Source: Nanobdellota archaeon | Lineage (GTDB): Archaea > Nanobdellota > Nanobdellia > Pacearchaeales > GW2011-AR1 | Length of the DNA stretch: 64,000 nucleotides | Direction: 5' to 3' | Assembly: GCA_030698805.1 (NCBI GenBank) | Contig: JAUYMA010000009.1 | Location: 89,208-153,207 of the forward strand | Shown here: positions 27,487 to 37,752 of the stretch, piece after piece | Layout of the letters: each line of letters opens with the position of its first letter | How positions within the stretch are numbered: position 1 is the stretch's first letter | Translations under genes and position numbers: made by a program | Notes under the pieces: model-generated | The model's database searches: none | What the model was told of the DNA's origin: nothing | What the model saw: the letters and a program-made list of their open reading frames with translations, nothing else

Positions 27487-29352
27487 ATGGAATCTAAGAA
27501 GAATGATGCGGACTTAAAGAGCTCTAAATCCGGAATACCTCCTGTTAAATATGATAAAATTTCTCCAATGGTTCCCGTAGGGTTGACTAACATGTCTAAT
27601 TTGGGGTCCAAGCCTCTCTCTCCTGCAATGCCTGCAGCACAGCCCTTGCCTCAGCAGGCCATTGATTTTGATAAGATAAAAGCTAAACTGGAAAATTTAA
27701 AGAAAAGTATTATCAAGAAATATAGTTTTACTGTCGCTCTTGGCTTGCTGCCAGGGCCTGCATCGCCTTTATTTGAAGAAGATGAGGCAATACCTAAGGA
27801 AGTTGCGGATACTAAACCTCTTTATTTGATGATGATCATTCCCGAAGAGCATTATAAAAATATTCCAAAAATAAAGCCTGAGATTATTAAATTTGTTAAG
27901 GAGACTGGAGAAAACATCTGGGTATTCATAAAAACGCCTGTAGATTTGTGGAATTACGGGCTGGACAGCAAATTCGAATTTATAGATGCCATTTCAGGAT
28001 GTTTCCCATTACATGATAATGGATTTTTGGGAGCACTAAGAGTTGCAAATATACACAAATCTCTTGTTCTCCGAAAGTTCGAGAAGTATGTTGCAAGTTA
28101 CTTTATTGCGGGAAGTCTTGTTAGAGGGACAGCAGGAAAAGATTCAGATGTTGATGTATTCGTAGTTATAGATGACACAGATGTAAAAAGAATGCCTAGA
28201 TTGGAATTGCTTGAGAAATTAAGGGGAATTATTTATGATTACATCCGGGAAGCTACTGCTTTGGCAGGAGTAAAGAATATATTAAATGTGCAGGTTTCTC
28301 TTTTAACTGATTTCTGGCAGAGAGTCAGGGATGTTGAACCGGTGGCTTTTACATTTATCAGGGATGGAATTCCTTTCTATGACCGAGGAACATTTATTCC
28401 ATGGAAATTACTGCTTAAAATGGGCAGAATCAAACCTAGCCCTGAAGCAATTGATCTTTATATGAAACAAGGAGAGCAGACAGAAGATTTTGTTAAGAGA
28501 AGATTAATTGACGCAATGGTAGATACTTATTATGGCGTAGTTACTCCTACCCAAGCGATGGTCATGCTTGCTGGAGAAGGTCCTGAAGTTCCTAAAAATT
28601 TAGCTTCTCAAGTAAGGAGCATTTTTGTCGAGAGAGAAAAAATAATGAGTGAAAAAGATCTGAAAACTTTGGAAAAAGCAGTTTATCTTTTCAAACAGTA
28701 TGAATATGGCAAGTTAAAGAATTTTTCAGGCAAGGAAGTTGATCAATTTGTAACAGAGGCTCGAGCATACAATAAGATGCTTGCTACTTTAAGGAAGAAG
28801 ATTGAAAAAAAGATGCAAGAAAAGACCACTGCAGAAGTATATGGCGAAGTGTTTAATCTGCTTAAGACATTTTTTGGAAACAAGCCTGAAAAGGAACTTG
28901 TTAAAGATTTTGAGGGCAAAATGGTCAAGAAAGGCAAAGTATCTCCAAGATTCATAAAAATATTGAAGGAGCTTGTCAGCTTGAAGGATAAAATTAAATC
29001 TGGAAAATTAAGCCAGAAAGAAGTTGATAATACTAAGAAAGATGCTATGGAATTATTGAACAGTCTTACTGAATATGCTCAAAGAATGGATCTGGTATCA
29101 GCAGAGAAGGGCACTATGCAAATTATTTACTCTGGCAATAGAAAAGCAGAATTAGTATTGATGGGTAAGATCAATTTCCTTATTGAAGGCAAGGATATAA
29201 GGAAAATCTCTGACGGGAAATTAGTCCCTTCTACAAGAGAAGAGTTCGAGAAAGCTTTAGCAGAAAATAAAGGAGCCTTGAACACTTCAATTTCTGGGGA
29301 AGTATTCAGCATTCTTGAAAAAGAACTCGGAAAGTTTGAAATTGTGATGTAA
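27487..29352 (+). CDS. Nucleotidyltransferase-domain protein, likely with HEPN-like helical region
   Basis: FIAGSLVRGTAGKDSDVDVFVVID (Pol-beta NTase GS..G..SDxD); long helical C-terminus. Confidence 0.75.
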   Translation: MESKKNDADLKSSKSGIPPVKYDKISPMVPVGLTNMSNLGSKPLSPAMPAAQPLPQQAIDFDKIKAKLENLKKSIIKKYSFTVALGLLPGPASPLFEEDEAIPKEVADTKPLYLMMIIPEEHYKNIPKIKPEIIKFVKETGENIWVFIKTPVDLWNYGLDSKFEFIDAISGCFPLHDNGFLGALRVANIHKSLVLRKFEKYVASYFIAGSLVRGTAGKDSDVDVFVVIDDTDVKRMPRLELLEKLRGIIYDYIREATALAGVKNILNVQVSLLTDFWQRVRDVEPVAFTFIRDGIPFYDRGTFIPWKLLLKMGRIKPSPEAIDLYMKQGEQTEDFVKRRLIDAMVDTYYGVVTPTQAMVMLAGEGPEVPKNLASQVRSIFVEREKIMSEKDLKTLEKAVYLFKQYEYGKLKNFSGKEVDQFVTEARAYNKMLATLRKKIEKKMQEKTTAEVYGEVFNLLKTFFGNKPEKELVKDFEGKMVKKGKVSPRFIKILKELVSLKDKIKSGKLSQKEVDNTKKDAMELLNSLTEYAQRMDLVSAEKGTMQIIYSGNRKAELVLMGKINFLIEGKDIRKISDGKLVPSTREEFEKALAENKGALNTSISGEVFSILEKELGKFEIVM

Positions 29353-29424
29353 TTTATTATGTCTATATAACTCTAAAGTGGTTACAAGGATAAAGTTTAA
29401 ATAATAGTTCTTTCTTGCTTTTTG

Positions 29425-30261
29425 ATGGGACATTATGGCGGAAAACGTAGAGAAGGCGAAAGGCCTGGAGCATCAAAGAATAAGGTTGTTAAAGAAATGA
29501 AACATGGCCGGATAAAGAATGAATCTTCTTCACTTCAAGGCAGAGAAGATCAGCGAGAAAGAATTCTAAAATTATGGAAAGATATTGGTCAACAAAGAGA
29601 TCCTGCAAAGAGAGAGCCACTTTACTTACAAGTTTCAAATGCTATTGCTGGCTGCAGACCTGAAGTTTATTTACCCGACGAAGTTGGGGGAATACAAAAG
29701 GCAAGCATTTTTTATGATAATGATGCTTTTCGTTCTTTAACTAGCAGGAATATGGGTATGTATGGAGGAGTTTCTTTGCCTTTGCATCACTTAGTTAAAA
29801 TATTAGCTAAAGATGTTTTTCAGCCTGAAGAGATGCATAGGCAGGGAGAAGATCATTATTTGTATATTGTGGGAATGCAAGAGTCTGAAGATCCAAAACG
29901 CTTTGATTTAGATGGAACTAATTTGCACGCGCTCGAAGCATTTCTCTTAGGATTTTCAGGCATGATTCGTAAAGGAGGATCTTTTGAGCTAGAGATAAAT
30001 GGGACTTCTGTCCAAGTTCCTTATTCTCAAGATCCTTATCTTTCTGAGAATAATCCTGCTCTCAGAGGGATAAGAAATGTATTGTGTCAGAGAAGTGTGA
30101 GGATGAACGATACTTATGTTCTCGACAGAATTAATGATGGCGGTGAGAGAGTCTCAGGAAAGCTAAGTCTTACTACTCAAATGCATTATTATAGGGAAGA
30201 GGATGCTGATCATACTAAAGTCGCTGTGGCAGTTTCTTCTTTTAGGTTGAAATCTAAATAA
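29425..30261 (+). CDS. Hypothetical protein
   Basis: Start ATG 29425 (MGHYGGKRREG); 8 nt upstream of the next ORF. Confidence 0.6.
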   Translation: MGHYGGKRREGERPGASKNKVVKEMKHGRIKNESSSLQGREDQRERILKLWKDIGQQRDPAKREPLYLQVSNAIAGCRPEVYLPDEVGGIQKASIFYDNDAFRSLTSRNMGMYGGVSLPLHHLVKILAKDVFQPEEMHRQGEDHYLYIVGMQESEDPKRFDLDGTNLHALEAFLLGFSGMIRKGGSFELEINGTSVQVPYSQDPYLSENNPALRGIRNVLCQRSVRMNDTYVLDRINDGGERVSGKLSLTTQMHYYREEDADHTKVAVAVSSFRLKSK

Positions 30262-30269
30262 CTAATAAG

Positions 30270-30653
30270 ATGAAAACAGCACTCATTGGATTTCATAATA
30301 GAGCTTATTTATCTAATATAAATGATTTATTTAAGAGGAGAGGTTATGAAGTAACTTCAGTTGGCACTCTTGATGATATGTTAAACGCTATGAGGATTAT
30401 CGAAGGCAAGCCTTCAAATAATTATGATTGGTACGCCATGGATACTAATTTAGGCAAACCTGGGCAGGGTGACTGCGAGCCTGCAAAGACTATCTATCTT
30501 CTTGTTGAAGGAAGAGTTGGAGAGGGGTCTGCACATTTTATTTCTCTCACAGGGGCAGGTGCAGCACAAGAAGCGGCTGAGAGAGAAGGAATTCCGGTTT
30601 TGGATAAATGCGATCTTTCTACGAAATTTCTGCCTATGATCAGTAGAGTGTAG
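30270..30653 (+). CDS. Receiver-like domain protein
   Basis: Fold-length match: MKTALIGFHNRAYLSNINDLFKRRGYEVTSV...YDWYAMDTNLGKPG...HFISLTGAG...IPVLDKCDL. Confidence 0.5.
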   Translation: MKTALIGFHNRAYLSNINDLFKRRGYEVTSVGTLDDMLNAMRIIEGKPSNNYDWYAMDTNLGKPGQGDCEPAKTIYLLVEGRVGEGSAHFISLTGAGAAQEAAEREGIPVLDKCDLSTKFLPMISRV

Positions 30654-30694
30654 TACGCAATAAGCTTTAAAAAGCTGCTTTTCTAGGAAAAATC

Positions 30695-30991
30695 ATGAAA
30701 GGCATATTAGTACAATTCAGGCGTGGAAGACATACTATTCATGAGAGACATTATTTAATTGATTTAGGATGTATTGGGCGAGACGAAGCCAAGAAAATGG
30801 TTGGAAAGACTGTGGAATGGAAGAGTTCGGCAGGAAAAATAATCTCTGGCAAGATCAGTGATGCTCATGGAAATAAAGGATTAGTAAGGGCTATTTTTGA
30901 ATCTGGATTGCCTGGACAAGCTGTTGCGCAGGATATCGAAATAAAAGATGGCGGAGCCAAAGCTGAGAAAAAAGTGGAGGCCAAGAAGTAA
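30695..30991 (+). CDS. rpl35ae: Ribosomal protein L35Ae
   Basis: GILVQFRRGRHTIHERHYLIDL...VGKTVEWKSSAGKIISGKISDAHGNKGLVRAIFESGLPGQA. Confidence 0.9.
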   Translation: MKGILVQFRRGRHTIHERHYLIDLGCIGRDEAKKMVGKTVEWKSSAGKIISGKISDAHGNKGLVRAIFESGLPGQAVAQDIEIKDGGAKAEKKVEAKK

Positions 30992-31531
30992 ATGGCATTA
31001 AGAAAAGCATTATCTTACTCTAAGAAACCTGCAAGACCTTACACAAGAATTTCCAAAAAAAAAGGCAAGGCTTACATTAAAACTGTTCCTTATAGTAAAA
31101 TAGTCAAATTTGACGGTGGAGATTATGAGGGATATATAAAAGGAAAACATACTCATAAGGTATATTTAATTACTGAAGAAAGAATTCAAGTGAGGGATAA
31201 TGCTTTGGAAGCTGGCAGAATGGTTCTTGTCAAGGAAATGGATATTGGCGCCCTTGGCCAGTATTTTTTAAGGGTTAAAGTTCACCCACATCATTTTATA
31301 AGAGAGAATAAGAGCGCGGCTGCAGTTGCAGGAGCAGACAGAATTTCGACTGGGATGACTCAGTCTTTTGGAACAGTTATTGGCAGGGCAGCGATAGTCA
31401 ATAAAAAGGGAATTGTTTTTTTCATCTCATGTGCAAATGAAAAAGCGGCTCAAGTTGCAAAGGGCGCTTTGAATAAAGTCAAAGCTAAGCTGCCTTGCAA
31501 AACAAGAATTATATTTGAAAAAGTTAGATAA
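30992..31531 (+). CDS. rpl10e: Ribosomal protein L10e (uL16)
   Basis: RPYTRISKKKGKAYIKTVPYSKIVKFDGG...RVKVHPHHFIRENK...ADRISTGM..SFGTVIGRAA. Confidence 0.95.
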   Translation: MALRKALSYSKKPARPYTRISKKKGKAYIKTVPYSKIVKFDGGDYEGYIKGKHTHKVYLITEERIQVRDNALEAGRMVLVKEMDIGALGQYFLRVKVHPHHFIRENKSAAAVAGADRISTGMTQSFGTVIGRAAIVNKKGIVFFISCANEKAAQVAKGALNKVKAKLPCKTRIIFEKVR

Positions 31532-31574
31532 GCATTTTAATTGATTTTATATAGTCTGATTTTTTATTTCTAAT

Positions 31575-32630
31575 ATGAAGTTATTTATCTTCGGCCCTAC
31601 TGGAGATCTTGTAAGGAGAAAAGTTCTTCCAGCATTGCAGAGCCTGGATAAGGAAATGGATATCTGGGCGCTAGGCAGAAGAGATTTTACTGACGAGGAT
31701 TATAGCGATTTTGTGTGTAAGGGATTATGCACTACAGAATTTGCAAAGAAACTAAAGTATCGGAAGATTGATTTAAACAATGATGATTTTTTAGAGCCTT
31801 ATTTTAACTTATTTGATAAAAATGAGGTTAATTTATTTTATATTGCCCTTCCTCCAGATAACATAAAGAAGATTCTTTTTACCTTGGCCAAAATAAAATC
31901 GGGGAATATTAGATTTAGGGTATTGATCGAGAAGCCATTTGGCGAGAACTTGAATGATGCTCAATATTTAAGGAAAATTATTTTGGACAATAAGCTCAGT
32001 GAAGAAGTTTATTTGTCAGATCATTATTTGTTCAAGGAGAATATTGTTGATCTAACACCTATTAATTTTAAGGAATTGAAATTAATATCTTTGGAGAATG
32101 TCGGGCTGGAAGGAAGAAATACTTATTATGAAGGTGTCGGAGCTTTAAATGACATGGTTCAGAGTCATTTTTTTAATATTGTCTTTAAGTTACTGGAAAA
32201 TCCAGAGGAAGAATTTGATTCTTTTGAGGTTATTGATATTCAGAGGGCACAGTATTCAGATGGAAAAGGCGAGAGTTATGAAAAAGAACTTGGAAAGAAA
32301 TCTGAGACTGAAACTTTTGTTAAGATGAAGATAAAGACTCGGGAAAAGACATTTGAGTTTATTACTGGCAAAGGTTTTTCGGACAAATTGGGAATCCTGG
32401 GGGTAGATAGTGAAAAAATAGACTTGCATGGCGGGGAGAATGCTTATGTTTCTCTCTTCTCTCATTTTTTTGAAGGCAGGAAAAACAAATTTCCAAGCAT
32501 AGATAATTCTATTCTAGCCTGGAAGATAATTGAATCAATTGATCTCAATAAGGTGCCTTTAGAATTTTATGGAAGGGGAGAGAGCTCAGAAGATTTTCTT
32601 AAGTCAACAGGTTTAATAAACAATAACTAG
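31575..32630 (+). CDS. Glucose-6-phosphate 1-dehydrogenase-like protein (351 aa)
   Basis: FGPTGDLVRRKVLPAL, YIALPP, VLIEKPFGENLNDAQYL, SDHYLFKENI. Confidence 0.8.
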   Translation: MKLFIFGPTGDLVRRKVLPALQSLDKEMDIWALGRRDFTDEDYSDFVCKGLCTTEFAKKLKYRKIDLNNDDFLEPYFNLFDKNEVNLFYIALPPDNIKKILFTLAKIKSGNIRFRVLIEKPFGENLNDAQYLRKIILDNKLSEEVYLSDHYLFKENIVDLTPINFKELKLISLENVGLEGRNTYYEGVGALNDMVQSHFFNIVFKLLENPEEEFDSFEVIDIQRAQYSDGKGESYEKELGKKSETETFVKMKIKTREKTFEFITGKGFSDKLGILGVDSEKIDLHGGENAYVSLFSHFFEGRKNKFPSIDNSILAWKIIESIDLNKVPLEFYGRGESSEDFLKSTGLINNN

Positions 32631-32666
32631 AGATATCTATTTTAAGTATGCTTCATCAGTTCTTTT

Positions 32667-33278
32667 ATGAGACTCAAAGAAATAATATTAAATATTATTG
32701 GTGTTTTTTTGATAGTGGTGGGTGTTGTTGCAATTTTGTATGCTTTCTATTTGGGAACTCCCAGCCTTATTTTGTGGTTCTGCTATATGGGATCTATAAT
32801 GATGGGCCTGGGGGTTTTGAGGAGAAGTAATCTTCTTATTTTATCACAGGTAAACATTTTACTCATTCCCGCTCTTGTTTGGAGCCTCGATTTATTTTAT
32901 ATTCTAGTTTTTCAGGACTCTTTTTTAGGAATTACAGATTATTTTTTTAGAGAGCCGTTATTTGCAAGAATAATTAGCTTGCAGCATATTTACAATGTCC
33001 CTCTCGCTTTAATTGCACTTTTTATCATTGGCAAAAATCAGGATCGCAATATTAAATATGCCTGGAAATTTAGTTTTGCCCAGGTTGCAGTTATTTTTGT
33101 TCTTTCTAGGATTTTCTTAACTCGCGAAGATAATGTTAATTGGGCTTATTATGGGGGCTTTTCTGCACCTATAGTATTGCCAGGTTTAGCCTATGCATTT
33201 TTGTGGTTTATTGGGGTTTTTCTAATGATTTTGCTGACGCATTATGCAGTGGCCAAGATTGCAATGCTGAGAAGATGA
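32667..33278 (+). CDS. Polytopic membrane protein
   Basis: Multiple TM helices. Confidence 0.7.
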   Translation: MRLKEIILNIIGVFLIVVGVVAILYAFYLGTPSLILWFCYMGSIMMGLGVLRRSNLLILSQVNILLIPALVWSLDLFYILVFQDSFLGITDYFFREPLFARIISLQHIYNVPLALIALFIIGKNQDRNIKYAWKFSFAQVAVIFVLSRIFLTREDNVNWAYYGGFSAPIVLPGLAYAFLWFIGVFLMILLTHYAVAKIAMLRR

Positions 33279-33320
33279 TTGGACAATAATCTTTATTAAG
33301 GAGAGGTTATTTAAGGAGAT

Positions 33321-35942
33321 ATGAAAAAAGAGGCTAGAAGAGGGAACTCTAGTGAAAGCATCCAATCTGAGAGCAAGATTGATTTTGTTAAGTGGTTTTC
33401 TGAATTAACTAATAAAGATGTGGCAATTGCTGGCGGTAAAGGAGCCAGTTTATCGGAAATGTATCGGAATAAATTTCCAATCCCTCCAGGGTTTATGGTT
33501 ACGGCCCAGGCATATGAATATTTTATTGATAAGGCGGGATTAAAGGATAAGATTAAAGAGATTCTAGCCAAAATCGATATCCAGGACACAAGTGAGCTGG
33601 ATGCTGCTTGCAAGCAAGTACGGGCATTAATTGAAAATGCTTCTATGCCTGAAGAATTGGCGAGTGAAATTACTGATTCTTACGAAGTCTTAGATGTGGA
33701 CAAGCAAAAAATACCTGGAGCCACTAGGGAAGTTTTAGCTATATTAAAGAACTCTCACGAACCTCCTTTTGTTGCAGTTAGAAGTTCTGCTACCACTGAA
33801 GATCTAGCAGATGCTAGTTTTGCTGGCCAGCAGGATACTTTTCTTAATATTAAAGGAAAGGATAAATTAATCGAAAGTGTAAAGAAGTGTTTTGCCTCAT
33901 TATTTACAGCAAGAGCGGTTTATTACAGAACAAAAAAGGGATTCGCTCATGATAAAGCTTATCTTGCTGTTGTTGTTCAAAAGATGGTTAATTCTGAAAA
34001 ATCAGGAGTTATGTTTTCTAAGAGCCCAGTAAATGACGATGAAAGCATTGTTATTGAGGCGGTATGGGGTTTAGGAGAGGGCATTGTCTCTGGAAGAATA
34101 AAGCCAGATCATTATGTTATTGATAAAAATCTGGAAGAATTTAAAGTTAAGAGTATAGACCTAGCTGAAAAGAAAACTGCGATTGTCAGAAATTCTGCAG
34201 GAGAAAATGAAGTTATCAAATTAATTGAGAGCAGAAGCAAACAGCAAGTTCTGAATGGGTATGAAATTAAAGTTCTAGCGCAATATGCTCGAAGGTTGGA
34301 AGAGCATTATGGAAAGCCTCAAGATATAGAATTTGCTATAGCAGATAATGAAATTTATATTGTCCAAAGCAGGCCGATCACAACAAAGTTTACAAAATCT
34401 GATAAAAAAGATCTTGGCGGGGAGGTTCTCCTTGCAGGGCTGGGGGCATCTCCTGGAGTGGCTTCCGGAATTGTTAAGATAATCCGTGATTTGAGTGAGT
34501 TAGAGAAAGTTAAAAAAGGAGATGTTTTGGTGACTGAAATGACTAATCCAGATATGGTCGTAAGCATGCAGAAGGCTGCGGCTATTGTTACAGATGAGGG
34601 AGGAGTTACAAGTCATGCTGCTATTGTTTCAAGAGAAATGGGCATTCCCGCGGTTGTTGGCACTGGCGAGGCCACTAAGAAATTAGTGGATGGACAATTA
34701 ATTACTGTAGATGGAAATAATGGAAAGGTATACGATGGGAAAGGCGAAACCAAACTAGTTGAAATTAAACCGATAGTTCCTACAAAAACGAAAATAAAAG
34801 TTCTAGTGGATTTGCCCCATTTTGCTGAGAGAGCCGCTCTTTCAGGATCCAAGTCCGTCGGGCTGACGAGAATTGAGGGGATCATAGCAGAATCGGGAAA
34901 ACATCCTTTATATTTTGTTAAAAATGAACGAGTCCAGGACTATGCAGAGGTTATATACACAGGATTAGCAAAAATAGCAGAGTATTTTGATGAGATGTGG
35001 ATCAGGGCCTCAGATATAAGGAGTGATGAGTATAGGCATTTAGAAGGCGCCCCTAAAGAGGTTGAAGGAAATCCAATGCTTGGAAATCATGGAATTAGAT
35101 TTAGCTTGAAGAATAAAAAAGTAATGGGGGCGGAATTAAATGCTGTAAGGGCCTTGGCTCTGAAATATCCCAGCAAGATATTTGGAATAATGGTCCCTCA
35201 AGTGATCAAACTCGAAGAAGTTATTGAGACAAAGAAAATTGCAGGAGAAATTGGAATGCCTGAGAATGTTAAGATTGGAATAATGGTCGAGACTCCTGCA
35301 GCAGTACAAGTCATAAACTCATTATGCGAGGCCGGCATTTCTTTCATAAGTTTTGGCACTAATGATCTGACGCAATATACTTTGGCCATAGATAGAAATA
35401 ATGAGGGAGTGCAATATCTTTACAATGAGATGGATCCAGCAGTACTTTCCGCTTTGAGTTATGTTATAAGAAGATGCAAGAAATATGGGGTTGAGACTTC
35501 TATATGCGGACAAGCCGGGAGTAATGAAGAGATGGTTAGATTCTTGGTTTCAGAAGGAATTGACAGCATTTCTGTAAATGCAGATGCCGCTGAAAAAATA
35601 AGTAAGCTTGTGGCGGAACTTGAAGCAGCAGGAATAAAGCAAGAAAATGGGGAAGATAAAGAAGAAAATTCTTTAAAAGATAAAATTGTTGGCGGAATAA
35701 AAAGCTTATTAGTGGGAGAGAAGAAAGAAAGCGATAAAAAGCTAGAGGGGAAGGTTCAAGATGCCCATTTTGAAAGCCCTTTTAATAAAGATGAAAAGGA
35801 TATTGAAGAAGTTGTTCTTGAAGAATTGGGGGGCAATGGCGAATTAGATGATTATGTTCCTGGACATGTTAAGAACGATAAGGGCATCCCTATATTGAAC
35901 GATGCTATTCCTTTAGATGAAGAACATTTAAGAGAAAATTGA
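33321..35942 (+). CDS. ppsA: Phosphoenolpyruvate synthase with acidic C-terminal extension
   Basis: GGKGASLSEM, VRSSATTEDLADASFAGQQDTFLN, TNPDMVVSMQKAAAIVTDEGGVTSHAAIVSREMGIPAVVGT, FGTNDLTQYTLAIDRNN, CGQAGSN. Confidence 0.96.
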   Translation: MKKEARRGNSSESIQSESKIDFVKWFSELTNKDVAIAGGKGASLSEMYRNKFPIPPGFMVTAQAYEYFIDKAGLKDKIKEILAKIDIQDTSELDAACKQVRALIENASMPEELASEITDSYEVLDVDKQKIPGATREVLAILKNSHEPPFVAVRSSATTEDLADASFAGQQDTFLNIKGKDKLIESVKKCFASLFTARAVYYRTKKGFAHDKAYLAVVVQKMVNSEKSGVMFSKSPVNDDESIVIEAVWGLGEGIVSGRIKPDHYVIDKNLEEFKVKSIDLAEKKTAIVRNSAGENEVIKLIESRSKQQVLNGYEIKVLAQYARRLEEHYGKPQDIEFAIADNEIYIVQSRPITTKFTKSDKKDLGGEVLLAGLGASPGVASGIVKIIRDLSELEKVKKGDVLVTEMTNPDMVVSMQKAAAIVTDEGGVTSHAAIVSREMGIPAVVGTGEATKKLVDGQLITVDGNNGKVYDGKGETKLVEIKPIVPTKTKIKVLVDLPHFAERAALSGSKSVGLTRIEGIIAESGKHPLYFVKNERVQDYAEVIYTGLAKIAEYFDEMWIRASDIRSDEYRHLEGAPKEVEGNPMLGNHGIRFSLKNKKVMGAELNAVRALALKYPSKIFGIMVPQVIKLEEVIETKKIAGEIGMPENVKIGIMVETPAAVQVINSLCEAGISFISFGTNDLTQYTLAIDRNNEGVQYLYNEMDPAVLSALSYVIRRCKKYGVETSICGQAGSNEEMVRFLVSEGIDSISVNADAAEKISKLVAELEAAGIKQENGEDKEENSLKDKIVGGIKSLLVGEKKESDKKLEGKVQDAHFESPFNKDEKDIEEVVLEELGGNGELDDYVPGHVKNDKGIPILNDAIPLDEEHLREN

Positions 35943-35946
35943 AATT

Positions 35947-36372
35947 TCAATTCTTGAGATAAGGAGTTACATCAAATCTTATTGACATATACTTGACAGG
36001 TTTTCCTTTTTTGTTAAAGATGGGCATTATCGCTGAATCCAACCAGATGCATTCCCCATTTTTTGCCACATTTCTTATCATTCCTCTCCAGATTCTTCCT
36101 TTCTTTAGGGTACGCCATAAATCCTTAAAGAATTCTTCTGAGTGAAATTGCGAGTTGAGAATGTTGTGAGTTTTGCCAATTATTTCTTCTTTTTTATATC
36201 CAAAGGTTTTAACGAAATTATCATTTACATATATAATTTTTCCCTGAAGATCTGTTTCACTTACAATAGCCGCGGACAATATCGCCTGTCTTTCAGCATA
36301 GATAATGTCTTTATTAATTTGCACCCCTGTCATTTTTCTTCTTCTTTTAAGAGAAATAAGCCTCTGCTGCAT
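35947..36372 (-). CDS. Stand-alone PAS-domain protein
   Basis: IIYVNDNFVKTFGYKKEEIIGKTHNILNSQFHSEEFFKDLWRTLKKGRIWRGMIRNVAKNGECIWLDSAIMPIFNKKGKPVKYMSIRFDVT; internal start at 36330 is possible. Confidence 0.88.
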   Translation of the reverse strand: MQQRLISLKRRRKMTGVQINKDIIYAERQAILSAAIVSETDLQGKIIYVNDNFVKTFGYKKEEIIGKTHNILNSQFHSEEFFKDLWRTLKKGRIWRGMIRNVAKNGECIWLDSAIMPIFNKKGKPVKYMSIRFDVTPYLKN

Positions 36373-36427
36373 TCGATTATATATGAAGTGTAATATTAAA
36401 ACCTTTTGATTTTTAATTTCTTCAAAA

Positions 36428-37651
36428 TTAGTTTTCTAATAGTGCAAGACATGTCTCTTTCTTTATAGGGTCTAGAATATTATCACATACTGGATTAATT
36501 TTGGTGGTCAAGCTAAGATAGCAGTTATCTTTGGTATCCTGATCTGATATCTGGGAGCAGAATTGGCTTCTAGAGCTGTTCAATGCAATTTGAGAATAGC
36601 AAACATCTTTATTAGTTAATTCTTGGATAGAGCCGCAAAGCTGGGAGGCTAAAGAAGGATTAGCGCGAGTTTTCGATAGCGCTTGCTGGATTATATTTTG
36701 ATCTGAACTTTCAGGATTTTGATTTGTAGCTCTGCAGTCTGCATTGCAACTTCCTTCATTTTCGTTAGCTTCGCAAATGAAGTTTCCACAGCATTGCAAT
36801 ATATCTATAAAAGTGCATCTGTTAGAACTGCATATGTCCTGAGTGCAGGGATTGTCGTCATCACACTGCGAGTCTAATGTGCAGGATTGTTCTTGTACGA
36901 GGGTGGTAATTACCAGAGAACGGTTCTTTGATACGGAGAAGTATCTTATAGCTTTCATCTCTTCTTCTTTGTAGACTGCAGTTATTTTCATTTTGTAATT
37001 GCCTTCTTTCAACGAGGAAATATCTAAAGACTCTGCATAAGTTACTTCTGAGGTATCAGAGGTCAAGGTTATAGGTTCTTCTTTGCTCAATTCAGCATAT
37101 GGCTTTCCTTTAATGTCATAAATCTCTATTTTTACTATTAAATCGACAGAGTCTAGATAATTTTTATTTTCCACCATTACCAAAAAAGGCAATTCGCTCC
37201 CTTCTGACACTTCAGGCGTAAATTCTTTAACAGAGAGGGACAAATCAGAAATTTCTACGTTATTTTCTTCTTCTATCTCCAATTCTTCAAATGGCTCGTC
37301 AGAAGGTTTATTGCTTATAGATTTTATTATTAGGAAAATGGCAATAATAAGGAGGATTGCCACGATTGCTATTATAACTGTTTTTTTGCTTATTTTTATT
37401 TTGCTGTTTTCATTAAGATTTTTGTTTGACTGAGGTTTTGAGTAGGGATTTGCTAGAGGGACAGGGTTTATTGGAGGGCTCGGATTTTTTTTATTGTTCT
37501 TTAGTTCTTTTGCATATACCTGAGAGACAGCTTGATCTATCTCTTGAGGCTTATATCCTTGAAGAAAGAGCTCCCTTTTAATGCCCAAAATATCTGTTCT
37601 GCCCAGGGCTTTTCTATACTTTACCTCTTCTAAGATCTTTTTATCAACCAT
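36428..37651 (-). CDS. Single-TM protein with Cys-rich extracellular region
   Basis: TM KKTVIIAIVAILLIIAIFLIIKSI; CTLDSQCDDDNPCTQDICSSNRCTFIDILQCCGNFICEANENEGSCNADC. Confidence 0.75.
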   Translation of the reverse strand: MVDKKILEEVKYRKALGRTDILGIKRELFLQGYKPQEIDQAVSQVYAKELKNNKKNPSPPINPVPLANPYSKPQSNKNLNENSKIKISKKTVIIAIVAILLIIAIFLIIKSISNKPSDEPFEELEIEEENNVEISDLSLSVKEFTPEVSEGSELPFLVMVENKNYLDSVDLIVKIEIYDIKGKPYAELSKEEPITLTSDTSEVTYAESLDISSLKEGNYKMKITAVYKEEEMKAIRYFSVSKNRSLVITTLVQEQSCTLDSQCDDDNPCTQDICSSNRCTFIDILQCCGNFICEANENEGSCNADCRATNQNPESSDQNIIQQALSKTRANPSLASQLCGSIQELTNKDVCYSQIALNSSRSQFCSQISDQDTKDNCYLSLTTKINPVCDNILDPIKKETCLALLEN

Positions 37652-37752
37652 CTTTTTATCTATTTTAAGAGAGAAGCAGTATTATAAAAAGTTATCTAAA
37701 TTTTTTTGAGACTTGTCGATAGGTTTTTATATTATCAATTATATGATTTTAA

